Source: Pseudomonadaceae bacterium (lineage in GTDB: Bacteria > Pseudomonadota > Gammaproteobacteria > Pseudomonadales > Azotimanducaceae). From it: a DNA stretch of 64,000 nucleotides. Every line of letters begins with the position of its first letter. The stretch's first letter is position 1. The notes under the pieces are model-generated. The model was not told the DNA's origin. It saw only the letters and a list, made by a program, of their open reading frames with translations, and ran no database searches. The stretch is taken from positions 62,001 through 126,000 of the forward strand of contig JANSXA010000010.1 of NCBI GenBank assembly GCA_024743175.1, in the 5' to 3' direction. A program made the position numbers and the translations under genes. This document shows, in pieces, positions 1-9,526 of the stretch.

Positions 1-935
1 AGGTAGATTTTGAAGACATCGACGATGATGGTCCGATGGATGAAACTTTAACGGGTGGCTGGATTGCATTTCTGCAACACTATTTTCTGTCTGCATGGAT
101 TGCACCCACCGAGCAAACAAACCGGTTCAGTGCCCGTCGCAGTGCAGATGGTACTTACCTGTTTGGTTTTACCAGCCCTCTGCAGCAGATCGCGCCTGGT
201 GGCACAGGGGTCTGGGACGCGCAGTTTTATGCTGGACCCAAAAATCAGAAACGCCTGGAAGAGATTGCCGAGAACCTGAATCTGACTGTGGATTACGGAT
301 TCTTGTGGTGGATTGCTGTGCCGCTGTTTTATCTGCTGGATTTTCTGCACGGTCTGGTGGGTAACTGGGGTCTTGCAATCATTCTGCTGACCGTTGTGGT
401 CAAAGTAGTGCTGTATCCGCTATCAGCGGCTGGATACAGGTCCATGGCAAATATGCGTCGCGTGGCGCCGTTAATGAAGCGTCTGCAGGAACGCTATGGC
501 AGCGACCGCGAAAAATTGTCTAAAGAAATGATGGCGCTTTACAAAAAGGAAGGGGCGAATCCGCTGGGTGGCTGTCTGCCTATGTTGCTGCCGATGCCTA
601 TATTCATTGCCCTGTACTGGGTGTTGTTCGAATCGGTAGAGCTGCGCCAGGCACCGTTTTTCCTGTGGATCGATGATCTGGCGGTGATGGATCCGTTTTT
701 CATTCTGCCCTTATTGATGGGTGCCAGTATGTACTGGATGCAGACGCTGAATCCCCAGGTTGGTGATCCGTTACAGGTTAAGATGATGAAAATGATGCCC
801 ATCATGTTCACCGTCCTGTTCCTGTTCTTCCCGGCAGGATTGGTGTTGTACTGGTTGGTCAACAACGTGTTGTCGATAGCACAGCAGCAATACGTCTACA
901 AAAAAGTAGAAAAAGCCCAAGCCGCTAAGTCTTAG
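1..935 (+). CDS. yidC: YidC membrane protein insertase, C-terminal part (5' truncated by window)
   Basis: YidC inserts inner-membrane proteins with or without SecYEG. The reading frame is already open at base 3 and runs to TAG at 933-935, so only the C-terminal ~310 residues are present. The visible part starts in the end of the periplasmic P1 domain (VDFEDIDDDGP) and continues into the conserved 60KD_IMP core: a first core helix (GLAIILLTVVVKVVLYPLS), the cytoplasmic hairpin loop with MANMRRVAPLMK, and four further hydrophobic segments ending in VLYWLVNNVLSIAQQQYV. This is the family's expected C-terminus. It sits 8 bases before mnmE, as in most gammaproteobacteria. Confidence 0.97.
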   Translation, partial: VDFEDIDDDGPMDETLTGGWIAFLQHYFLSAWIAPTEQTNRFSARRSADGTYLFGFTSPLQQIAPGGTGVWDAQFYAGPKNQKRLEEIAENLNLTVDYGFLWWIAVPLFYLLDFLHGLVGNWGLAIILLTVVVKVVLYPLSAAGYRSMANMRRVAPLMKRLQERYGSDREKLSKEMMALYKKEGANPLGGCLPMLLPMPIFIALYWVLFESVELRQAPFFLWIDDLAVMDPFFILPLLMGASMYWMQTLNPQVGDPLQVKMMKMMPIMFTVLFLFFPAGLVLYWLVNNVLSIAQQQYVYKKVEKAQAAKS

Positions 936-943
936 AGGATGCA

Positions 944-2314
944 GTGGCGACCTCCCTGCACGATGACCTGATAGCAGCAGTAGCCACCCCTCCTGGCCAG
1001 GGTGGCATTGGTGTCATTCGATTATCTGGCAACGGTGCTGCAGACGTCGCCAGAATAATCTGTAATCAGAACCTTGTTCCCAGACATGCCACTTACTGCA
1101 AATTCAGCGACGGCGATGAAGTTCTGGATGAAGGCATTGCCATCGCTTTTGCACATTCGGCGTCTTTTACCGGTGAAGAGGTGGTTGAACTGCAGGGGCA
1201 TGGCGGACCGGTTGTGTTGCAGAGGCTGCTTGATCTGGTTTGCCGTCATGGTGCCCGCCTGGCTCGGCCTGGCGAATTCAGTGAACGTGCATTTTTGAAT
1301 GGCAAACTTGACCTGGCTCAGTCTGAGGCGATAGCAGATCTGATTTCCAGTTCTTCCGTTGCCGCCGCTCGTGCTGCAGTGCGTTCCCTGCAGGGAGACT
1401 TTTCCAGACAGGTTCATCACGTTACTGAACACCTGGCCAAACTCAGAGTGCTGGTAGAAGCCTGTATCGATTTTCCCGATGAAGACGTTGAGTTCCTGCA
1501 AACGGGTCAGGTTGCATCGCGTCTGCAGCAGGGCATCGATCAGTTACAGCAGCTGAGAAGTGATTCCGTGCAGGGACAGCTGCTGAATGAAGGTGCTTCG
1601 GTGGCGCTTCTGGGTGTTCCAAATGCAGGAAAATCCAGTCTTCTGAATGTGCTGTCCGGGGAAGAAGCTGCAATTGTCACAGATATTCCGGGCACTACCC
1701 GTGACCTTCTGAAGGTCGATTTGTTACTCGATGGCCTGCCTCTGCGCCTGGTCGACACGGCAGGCTTGCGTGACAGTGGGGACAAAGTAGAGCAACTGGG
1801 GGTAGCGCGAGCAAAAACCCAGGCTCAGCAGGCGGATCTGTTACTGATTGTTGTTGACGCCACCGCGGTTGCCGCAGCGGACCTGGACAGCTATGTATCT
1901 GGACTGCTTGATGGGATAGGTGTGGAACGGGACCAACTGCCCACCATCGTGGTGTTCAACAAAATTGACCTGCTGCCAGCATTAAACGTAGGCATTTCCA
2001 GTGAATTCACCGTTGTGCCGGTTTCAGCGCTGCTGGGCACAGGGCTTGAGGATCTGCGGGGAATAATAAAAAGCAGTCTGGGTTTTAATCAAAGTGAGAG
2101 CGGTTTCATTGCGCGGGCCCGCCATGTCGCTGCTCTGGAGCTGGCGCTTGGACATCTGATTGAAGCAAAACAGCTGATAGACCTGGGTGAAGCCACGGAA
2201 ATTGCCGCAGAAGAAATGCGCTTTGCGCACAATGCCCTGGGCGAGATTGTTGGCACCGTCACGCCTGATGATCTGTTGGGCCGGATTTTCAGTGAGTTCT
2301 GTATAGGCAAGTAA
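944..2314 (+). CDS. mnmE: tRNA uridine-5-carboxymethylaminomethyl modification GTPase MnmE
   Basis: MnmE works with MnmG to put the (carboxymethyl)aminomethyl group on C5 of wobble U34 in certain tRNAs. The product has 456 residues, normal for the family. The N-terminal domain binds the folate one-carbon donor. The inserted Ras-like G domain shows G1 GVPNAGKS at 224-231, the TDIPGTTRD switch near 246-254, DTAG at 271-274 and an NKID G4 motif near 340. The C-terminus is FCIGK, with the Cys needed for modification chemistry. The start is GTG with an AGAGGA ribosome site upstream. It lies directly downstream of yidC and upstream of its partner mnmG. Confidence 0.97.
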   Translation: MATSLHDDLIAAVATPPGQGGIGVIRLSGNGAADVARIICNQNLVPRHATYCKFSDGDEVLDEGIAIAFAHSASFTGEEVVELQGHGGPVVLQRLLDLVCRHGARLARPGEFSERAFLNGKLDLAQSEAIADLISSSSVAAARAAVRSLQGDFSRQVHHVTEHLAKLRVLVEACIDFPDEDVEFLQTGQVASRLQQGIDQLQQLRSDSVQGQLLNEGASVALLGVPNAGKSSLLNVLSGEEAAIVTDIPGTTRDLLKVDLLLDGLPLRLVDTAGLRDSGDKVEQLGVARAKTQAQQADLLLIVVDATAVAAADLDSYVSGLLDGIGVERDQLPTIVVFNKIDLLPALNVGISSEFTVVPVSALLGTGLEDLRGIIKSSLGFNQSESGFIARARHVAALELALGHLIEAKQLIDLGEATEIAAEEMRFAHNALGEIVGTVTPDDLLGRIFSEFCIGK

Positions 2315-2410
2315 ACCGGCATCTGCATGTCTGGCTTATTTCAGCGCTTCCAATCAGACTAACAGTCACTATACTTTGCGGCCGATTTTACCCCGGTAGT
2401 CAGGCACGTA

Positions 2411-2456
2411 TTAGCTAGACACATTTTAGTTAGACACACTTTATTAGTTAGACAGA
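2411..2456 (+). repeat. Three imperfect 13-bp direct repeats in the mnmE-mnmG gap
   Basis: Three copies of TTAG(C/T)TAGACA(C/G)A start at 2411, 2426 and 2444 (spacing 15 and 18) and end two bases before the mnmG start codon. The 144-base gap otherwise holds a possible -10 box (TATACT, 2370-2375) without a convincing -35. The repeats may be slipped-strand duplications or a leader element; no function can be assigned. Confidence 0.7.
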
Positions 2457-2458
2457 TT

Positions 2459-4312
2459 ATGCAATACCCAGACCATTTTGAAGTGATTGTTGTCGGCGGC
2501 GGCCATGCCGGCACGGAAGCTGCTGCCGCTGCTGCGCGGATGGGTGCCCGTACTCTTCTGTTGACTCAGAACATAGAAACTATTGGTCAGATGTCCTGTA
2601 ACCCGGCTATTGGCGGTATTGGCAAAAGTCATCTGGTGGCCGAAATTGACGCCATGGATGGTCTGATGGGTAAAGCCACAGATCGCTCAGGCATACATTT
2701 TAAAGTGCTCAACGCCAGCAAAGGACCCGCGGTAAGGGCTACTCGCGCACAGGCGGACCGTGCACTGTACAAAAATGCCATACGTGATCTGTTAGAGCAC
2801 CAATCGAACCTGCATATTTTCCAGCAGTCGGTGACTGACTTCGTCATTGAAAATGGGTGCGTAAAAGGTGTCGACACACAAATGGGATTACGCTTTTCCT
2901 GTGACAGCATTGTGCTGACAACAGGGACCTTCCTGGGTGGAAAAATCCACATCGGTACCCAGAATCATGCGGGAGGTCGCGCTGGTGATGCACCGTCGAT
3001 CGCGTTAGCCGAGCGCTTGCGTGCGCTACCTTTCAGGGTGGGACGTTTAAAAACGGGCACGCCTCCTCGTATTGATGGTCGCACCGTAAACTTCAGCGAA
3101 CTGCAGGCACAACCGGGCGATGATCCCAGACCAACAATGTCGTTGTTGGGTGATGCCACTATGCACCCGAGACAGGTCGCCTGCCATATCACTGAAACAA
3201 ACGCACAAACACATGATGTTATTCAAAGTAACATCGAAAAATCTGCAATGTACAGTGGTGCTATCGAGGGTGTAGGACCTCGTTACTGTCCGAGTATTGA
3301 AGATAAGGTGGTACGCTTTGCCGATAAAACTTCACACCAGATATTCATTGAACCCGAAGGGCTGAATACCACTGAACTTTATCCTAATGGTATTTCCACC
3401 AGTCTTCCGTTTGATGTGCAGTTGCAGTTTGTGCGCAGCATTAAAGGCTTCGAAAAAGCACATATTTCCAGACCGGGTTATGCCATTGAGTACGACTACT
3501 TTGATCCTCGAGACTTGAAGTATTCGTTAGAAACGAAAGCGATCAGCGGTTTGTTCTTCGCGGGTCAGATCAATGGCACCACCGGTTACGAAGAAGCCGG
3601 CGCCCAGGGTTTGCTGGCAGGTATCAATGCTGCTCGAAGTGTGCGTGGCGAATCCCCCTGGGAGCCACGTCGAGACGAAGCCTACATTGGCGTGCTGGTC
3701 GACGATCTGATTAACCTGGGTACCACGGAACCCTATCGCATGTTTACCAGTCGCGCGGAATTTCGCCTGCGATTAAGACAGGACAATGCGGACCAACGAC
3801 TGACTGCAACCGGCATCGAACTTGGTGTTGTTGGCGCGCAGAGAGCGCAGCTGTTCGATAAAAAACTGGCCGGTTTAGGTGCTCTGCATAAAAGTGTCAG
3901 CACTACCCGTGTAGCGCCTGGATCAGATGAAGAAAAACTATTGGGTGTTTCACTTAACAAACACACAGAGCTGGCGGCGCTGTTGAGAAGACCGGAAGTA
4001 ACAAGCCAACACTTCGTTCAGCTTTTTCCTCAGATCAACAGCGCTCTCATAGAACAGGTCATGATAGAAACCAAATACGCGGGTTATATTTCTCGTCAGG
4101 AAGATGAGATTGCAAAGATACGGCGTCACGAAGGGATGGTCATTCCTTCCGGTATGCGTTATGACGGCATCGATGGGTTATCCAATGAGCTGCGCCAGAA
4201 GCTGGAGCACAACCAGCCTGCTACGCTGGCGCGTGCAGCCAGAATACCGGGGATGACACCGGCAGCGTTGTCTATCCTGTTAGTCCATGCAAAGAAAGCG
4301 GCAGCCTCCTGA
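2459..4312 (+). CDS. mnmG: tRNA uridine-5-carboxymethylaminomethyl modification enzyme MnmG (GidA)
   Basis: This is the FAD-dependent partner of MnmE in U34 wobble modification. The product has 617 residues, slightly shorter than the ~629 of E. coli. The FAD-binding Rossmann motif GGGHAG is at 13-18, followed by the family signature with [14 protein letters not shown] near residue 50. The central region has the [18 protein letters not shown]-type signature (here [18 protein letters not shown]), and the C-terminal helical MnmE-binding domain is complete. It starts at ATG 2459 just after the short direct repeats. It is followed after 17 bases by rsmG, the usual gidA-gidB pair. Confidence 0.97.
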   Translation: MQYPDHFEVIVVGGGHAGTEAAAAAARMGARTLLLTQNIETIGQMSCNPAIGGIGKSHLVAEIDAMDGLMGKATDRSGIHFKVLNASKGPAVRATRAQADRALYKNAIRDLLEHQSNLHIFQQSVTDFVIENGCVKGVDTQMGLRFSCDSIVLTTGTFLGGKIHIGTQNHAGGRAGDAPSIALAERLRALPFRVGRLKTGTPPRIDGRTVNFSELQAQPGDDPRPTMSLLGDATMHPRQVACHITETNAQTHDVIQSNIEKSAMYSGAIEGVGPRYCPSIEDKVVRFADKTSHQIFIEPEGLNTTELYPNGISTSLPFDVQLQFVRSIKGFEKAHISRPGYAIEYDYFDPRDLKYSLETKAISGLFFAGQINGTTGYEEAGAQGLLAGINAARSVRGESPWEPRRDEAYIGVLVDDLINLGTTEPYRMFTSRAEFRLRLRQDNADQRLTATGIELGVVGAQRAQLFDKKLAGLGALHKSVSTTRVAPGSDEEKLLGVSLNKHTELAALLRRPEVTSQHFVQLFPQINSALIEQVMIETKYAGYISRQEDEIAKIRRHEGMVIPSGMRYDGIDGLSNELRQKLEHNQPATLARAARIPGMTPAALSILLVHAKKAAAS

Positions 4313-4329
4313 ACGCTCCGCTCAAGCAG

Positions 4330-4962
4330 TTGTCAGCAGGGCTTACGCAACTGGGCGTGGCTTTAAGCGCAGATCAACAGGACCAGCTGCTAGCATATGC
4401 GGCTCTGGTAGAAAAGTGGAACAAAACCTTCAATCTGGTTTCGCGACAGGATATCAAGCGGCTTCTGCCACGACACTTACTCGACTCACTGGCTGGTGCG
4501 GCGCTATTGAATGGACAACAGATATTAGACCTGGGTTCAGGCGCAGGTCTGCCGGGCGTGCCGCTGGCTATCTCAGCCCCCGAGCGAAGCTTCATGCTGC
4601 TGGACCGCAGCAGTCGTCGCGTACGTTTTCTGCAACAGGTGGCTCGCAATCTGTCCCTGCATAATGTGGAGGTCGTTGAAGGTGACTTCGCTCAGGTGAT
4701 TGGGCCGGGTGATCTTTATGACACGGTAACCGCCCGGGGTGTAACGACAGGCCCTGAGGTTTGGGCTATGGTGGGCAGAAATATCTCAGCAACCGGTCGG
4801 GTCTTAGTCTATGAGAGCACGCAGATGAGTATGGAAGAAGATGAACAATCTCCCGTAGAGCCAAATCAGACAGACTCTGCAAACGTTACCGTTGAGCGTC
4901 ACGTTTATTCAGTAGCTGGGCTTGAGCACAATCACAGCATTTTAATCATGGCACACGCATGA
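4330..4962 (+). CDS. rsmG: 16S rRNA (guanine-527-N7)-methyltransferase RsmG (GidB)
   Basis: RsmG methylates N7 of G527 in the 530 loop of 16S rRNA using S-adenosylmethionine. The product is 210 residues. The SAM-binding motif LDLGSGAGLPG is at about 66-76, preceded by the family's KWNKTFNLVS and HLLDSL motifs. The start chosen is TTG at 4330; no in-frame ATG lies near the expected N-terminus, so the start is the uncertain part. The stop overlaps the parA start in an ATGA arrangement, so rsmG and parA are probably translationally coupled. Confidence 0.94.
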   Translation: MSAGLTQLGVALSADQQDQLLAYAALVEKWNKTFNLVSRQDIKRLLPRHLLDSLAGAALLNGQQILDLGSGAGLPGVPLAISAPERSFMLLDRSSRRVRFLQQVARNLSLHNVEVVEGDFAQVIGPGDLYDTVTARGVTTGPEVWAMVGRNISATGRVLVYESTQMSMEEDEQSPVEPNQTDSANVTVERHVYSVAGLEHNHSILIMAHA

Positions 4963-5738
4963 CCAGAGTAGTGGCTGTTGCCAATCAGAAAGGTGGCGTG
5001 GCGAAGACCACAACCAGCGTCAATCTGGCCGCATCGCTTGCTTTGTCAGGAGGCAAAGTGCTGCTCGTAGATCTGGACGCTCAGGGCAACGCCACGATGG
5101 GATGTGGTATCGACAAGAACGCTGATCTTGCAACAACTTATGAATGGCTGGTGGATGATAAATCTGCTGCTGAAATCGTGGTGCATTGTCAGGGTGGGTT
5201 TGATGTGTTGCCGTCTAATCTGGATTTAACCGCAGCAGAAGTGCACCTGATGCAGGTCGAGCGGCGCGAGTTTCAGATACGGGAACGCCTGCAGGCTCAA
5301 GCTCAAACTTACGATTACGTGATTATCGATTGCCCGCCCAGCTTGAGTATTCTGACCGTTAACGCATTGGTCGCAGCAGATGGTGTGCTGATTCCGATGC
5401 AGTGTGAATACTACGCACTGGAAGGTCTGTCCGCTTTACTTGAAACGGTAGAAGGTATTCAGAGCGGTCCAAATCCGGACCTGGTGGTTGAGGGGATTCT
5501 GCGCACCATGTACGACCCGCGTAACTCCCTGACGCGGGATGTGTCCCGGCAGTTGATCAAGTATTTTGGTGATCAGGTGTTTCGCACGGTTATCCCTAGG
5601 AACGTGCGGTTGGCGGAGGCGCCCAGTCACGGCCTGCCGGCTATTCTTTATGATCGAACCTCCAGGGGTGCCGTGGCTTATATGGCGCTGGCAGGGGAGT
5701 TTCGGCAGAAACATCAACGCAGCGCGTTGCCGCACTAA
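4959..5738 (+). CDS. parA: Chromosome partitioning ATPase ParA (Soj)
   Basis: ParA is the ATPase that moves and positions the ParB-parS centromere complex during chromosome segregation. The 259-residue product has the deviant Walker A box KGGVAKTT at 11-18 with both signature lysines, a Walker A' region VLLVDLDAQGN, and a Walker B segment VIIDCPPSLS. It overlaps rsmG by 4 bases and precedes parB by 45 bases, the standard chromosomal parAB position next to gidAB. Confidence 0.96.
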   Translation: MTRVVAVANQKGGVAKTTTSVNLAASLALSGGKVLLVDLDAQGNATMGCGIDKNADLATTYEWLVDDKSAAEIVVHCQGGFDVLPSNLDLTAAEVHLMQVERREFQIRERLQAQAQTYDYVIIDCPPSLSILTVNALVAADGVLIPMQCEYYALEGLSALLETVEGIQSGPNPDLVVEGILRTMYDPRNSLTRDVSRQLIKYFGDQVFRTVIPRNVRLAEAPSHGLPAILYDRTSRGAVAYMALAGEFRQKHQRSALPH

Positions 5739-5783
5739 TTCAGCCGCATTTATAGTGCTGTACGAAATGAGTAGACGGATCAG

Positions 5784-6710
5784 ATGAGCAAAAAAAGATT
5801 GGGCCGCGGTTTGGATGCGTTGCTGTCAGAGCGTAAACCGAGCGCTACCCCGGAAAATCAGGACAGCCAGGATAAATCTGCCGCGAAAGAACCTCTTGGA
5901 TCGAATCAAACAGATCCATCGTCGGTTGAAACCGGTATTGATATAGAGGCGATTACACCCAGCCCTTACCAGCCGCGCCGGCAGTTTGCAGAAGAGGCGT
6001 TGCAGGATCTGGCCAACTCCATTTCCCGACAGGGCCTGTTACAGCCGATTGTGGTGCGAAAAAAGGCCAACGGCGGCTATGAGTTGATTGCCGGTGAACG
6101 TCGTTGGCGTGCAGCAAAACGCGCCGGTTTCACAACAATCCCCGCGGTGATCAGAACCGTATCTGATGAACAGGCCTCTGCGCTTGCGCTGATTGAAAAC
6201 ATGCAGCGCGAGGACCTCAACGCCATGGAAGAAGCCCTCGGGCTGGCCCGGCTGCGCGATGAGTTCAACCTGACCCAACAGGAAATTGCAGATTCAGTAG
6301 GTAAATCCAGGGCCGCGATCGCTAACCTGCTGCGCCTGACGAACCTGGGTTCGGTAACCCGCGGCCTGCTGGAGCGTGGCGCGTTGGAAATGGGTCATGC
6401 CAGAGCTTTACTTGCGCTGGACGGACTGACTCAGGACCAGACGGCGGCCCATGTGGTGGACAAAAGCCTGTCCGTCCGACAAACAGAAACACTTATACGC
6501 AGTCTGTCCCAGGAAAATAAAACTTCTGGATCCGCTGCACCTGTTCGACAGGACCCCGACACAGCGCGACTGGAGCGCCGTATTACGGAGCAGGTAGGCG
6601 CGCCGGCGCGAATCAAGCACGCCTCTCAGGGCGGCGGTGAGCTGATCATAAAATACTCAAACCTCGACGAACTCGACGGCGTTTTAAAACACCTCGGCAT
6701 AGACGAATAG
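5784..6710 (+). CDS. parB: Chromosome partitioning protein ParB (Spo0J)
   Basis: ParB is the centromere-binding CTP switch that loads on parS and spreads on DNA. The 308-residue product starts MSKKRLGRGLDALL, the conserved ParA-interacting tail. An acidic/polar linker follows, then the ParB/Srx catalytic domain with the GERRWRA CTP-binding motif, the ENMQREDLN segment, a helix-turn-helix (LTQQEIADSVGKSRAAIANLLRL, motif split for reading) and a C-terminal dimerisation domain. No parS palindrome was found within this window. Confidence 0.96.
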   Translation: MSKKRLGRGLDALLSERKPSATPENQDSQDKSAAKEPLGSNQTDPSSVETGIDIEAITPSPYQPRRQFAEEALQDLANSISRQGLLQPIVVRKKANGGYELIAGERRWRAAKRAGFTTIPAVIRTVSDEQASALALIENMQREDLNAMEEALGLARLRDEFNLTQQEIADSVGKSRAAIANLLRLTNLGSVTRGLLERGALEMGHARALLALDGLTQDQTAAHVVDKSLSVRQTETLIRSLSQENKTSGSAAPVRQDPDTARLERRITEQVGAPARIKHASQGGGELIIKYSNLDELDGVLKHLGIDE

Positions 6711-6759
6711 AATCAGGACAGCGCGTTGTCAAAATCGGACATTTTATTCACGCTTTTCA

Positions 6760-6788
6760 TTGAATGGTTTCTGCTGCGTCACTATAAT
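6760..6788 (+). promoter_or_regulatory. Sigma-70 promoter of the atp operon
   Basis: A -35 box TTGAAT (6760-6765) and a perfect -10 box TATAAT (6783-6788) are separated by exactly 17 bases in the parB-atpI gap, 44 bases before the atpI start. This is the best promoter match in the first 20 kb and is placed to drive the whole ATP synthase operon. Confidence 0.8.
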
Positions 6789-6831
6789 ACGCGCCGCCTG
6801 ATTTGGCCTCGTTAGCAGGATTTATCTGCAG

Positions 6832-7155
6832 ATGAGTCACCCAGGGCGGATTGTCGCGTTACAAGCAGTGATCGGATTGGTGTGTATAGGTGCTTTCTCA
6901 GCCTTCCACCTCGATCAGGGACGATCCGCACTACTGGCAGCATTGTCGGCCCTGCTACCTACCGCGTATTACGCCTGGGTGGTGGGACGCACTTTAAACG
7001 CTCCGCGCCTGGTCTTTCACGGTGTGTTGCGGAGTGTTCTGACAATGTCGGCACTGGCGCTGTGTATTGTTCTGACGGAGATTGAGCCGCTGGGATTTTT
7101 CAGCACATTTGCCTTGATGCAGTTGAGCTTCTTTGCGCCTCGAAAGGCCAAGTAG
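6832..7155 (+). CDS. atpI: ATP synthase protein I (AtpI)
   Basis: AtpI is a small membrane protein encoded first in many atp operons, thought to help c-ring assembly or Mg2+ supply; it is not part of the finished enzyme. The 107-residue product has about four hydrophobic segments (roughly 8-26, 33-52, 64-82 and 85-101) and ends in a basic tail RKAK. Sequence conservation of this family is low, so the call rests mainly on size, topology and position between the atp promoter and atpB. Confidence 0.88.
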   Translation: MSHPGRIVALQAVIGLVCIGAFSAFHLDQGRSALLAALSALLPTAYYAWVVGRTLNAPRLVFHGVLRSVLTMSALALCIVLTEIEPLGFFSTFALMQLSFFAPRKAK

Positions 7156-7176
7156 CACAGAACAAGTAGCACAGAA
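7150..7176 (+). repeat. Tandem 13-bp duplication at the atpI stop codon
   Basis: AAGTAGCACAGAA occurs at 7150-7162 and again at 7164-7176 (period 14). The first copy contains the atpI stop codon TAG, so the second copy is an untranslated duplicate lying between atpI and atpB. It looks like a recent slipped-strand duplication. Confidence 0.8.
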
Positions 7177-7188
7177 ATTGGAAAATAA

Positions 7189-8363
<1,175 letters not shown>

Positions 8364-8434
8364 AGCGCCTGATACGCGCTACGCAGCGTAATCAGTCGCT
8401 GTAAGAACACCACGTTAACAACTAGAGAATTGCG

Positions 8435-8905
8435 ATGAATCTAACCGCAACCTTAATTGGCCAATCACTGACTTTTGGTGTCTTTGTCTGGTTCTGTATG
8501 AAGTACATATGGCCGCCTGTAACCACCATGATGCGCGAGCGTCAGGAGGCTATTGCAGCGGGTTTGCGTGCTTCAGAAGAGGCAGACAAAAAGCTGGCGG
8601 ATGCGGCCAGCGGCGCTGAAGCAGAACTGGCACGAGCCAAGGAAGAGGCGGCCGGCATTATTGAGCAGGCTCGCGCTCGTGCTAACCAGATGGTTGAAGA
8701 AGCAAAAGGCGGCGCTCGCACAGAAGGCGAACGCCTGATCGAGGCAGCGCGTGCTGATATCGAGCAGGAAGTAAACCGCGCTAAAGAAACCCTGCGTACA
8801 CAGGTATCCACGCTGGTCATTGCCGGTGCGGAACGTGTACTGGAAGACAGCATTGATGCCTCAAAGCACGAGGACATGTTGAAGCGCCTCGCAGCAGAGC
8901 TTTAA
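8435..8905 (+). CDS. atpF: F0F1 ATP synthase subunit b
   Basis: Subunit b is the peripheral stalk that holds F1 against F0. The 156-residue product has one N-terminal membrane helix (about 5-25, ending near MKYIWPPV) followed by a long alanine- and charge-rich helix typical of the b dimer. Length equals the usual gammaproteobacterial b subunit. It ends 3 bases before atpH. Confidence 0.97.
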   Translation: MNLTATLIGQSLTFGVFVWFCMKYIWPPVTTMMRERQEAIAAGLRASEEADKKLADAASGAEAELARAKEEAAGIIEQARARANQMVEEAKGGARTEGERLIEAARADIEQEVNRAKETLRTQVSTLVIAGAERVLEDSIDASKHEDMLKRLAAEL

Positions 8906-8908
8906 GCC

Positions 8909-9448
8909 ATGGCTGAATTAGCAACAATTGCCCGCCCATACGCCAATGCCGTTTTTGATATGGCCAAGCGTGATGCAAGCCTTGATGTCTGGTCAAAGAC
9001 GCTGGCATTGCTTGATGACATCACCCGGGACGAGCGGGTTGAGCTGTTACTTGATGACCCGGGGACAACAGCCGCTGCCAAAGCGCAGAAGCTGGCTGAT
9101 ATCTGTGGCGACGAAATCCAGGTGTCGGGTCGGTTGTTTCTGCAATCGCTGGCGGACAATGATCGTTTGCAGTTGATTGGCGAGGTGCGTGAGCAGTTTG
9201 AAGAGTTGCGCGCTGAAGAGTTGCGTAGTCTGGAAGTTGAAGTGACGTCCGCTTTCCCGCTCACTGAAGAACAGAGTGCTGAGCTTAAGAGCGCGCTTAA
9301 CCGTCGCTTCAATAAAGACATAACAATTGTCGCAAGTGTCGATAAGACACTGCTCGGCGGTGCGCGTATCCGCGCCGGCGATGTGGTGATTGATGGATCT
9401 GTGCGGGGCAAATTGACGAAATTGGCCGAAACCCTGGTGCAGGTGTAG
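8909..9448 (+). CDS. atpH: F0F1 ATP synthase subunit delta
   Basis: Delta links the b stalk to the top of the alpha3-beta3 hexamer. The 179-residue product begins MAELATIARPYANAVFDMA, the conserved N-terminal start of the OSCP/delta family, and ends with the GGARIRAGDVVIDGSVRGKL signature region (positions ~150-170). It sits between atpF and atpA as expected. Confidence 0.97.
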   Translation: MAELATIARPYANAVFDMAKRDASLDVWSKTLALLDDITRDERVELLLDDPGTTAAAKAQKLADICGDEIQVSGRLFLQSLADNDRLQLIGEVREQFEELRAEELRSLEVEVTSAFPLTEEQSAELKSALNRRFNKDITIVASVDKTLLGGARIRAGDVVIDGSVRGKLTKLAETLVQV

Positions 9449-9526
9449 TCCGGAGCGACCGGTCACAACCTTCCCAACATAAAACGTACGAAAGACGTAA
9501 GAAAAGATTTTTAAAAGGAATCCACC

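Noticed and set aside
4959-6710. parS centromere site near parAB
   Set aside because: All CACGTG-containing stretches in the window were checked by eye; none has the TGTTNCACGTGAAACA-type flanks. parS probably lies outside the window.
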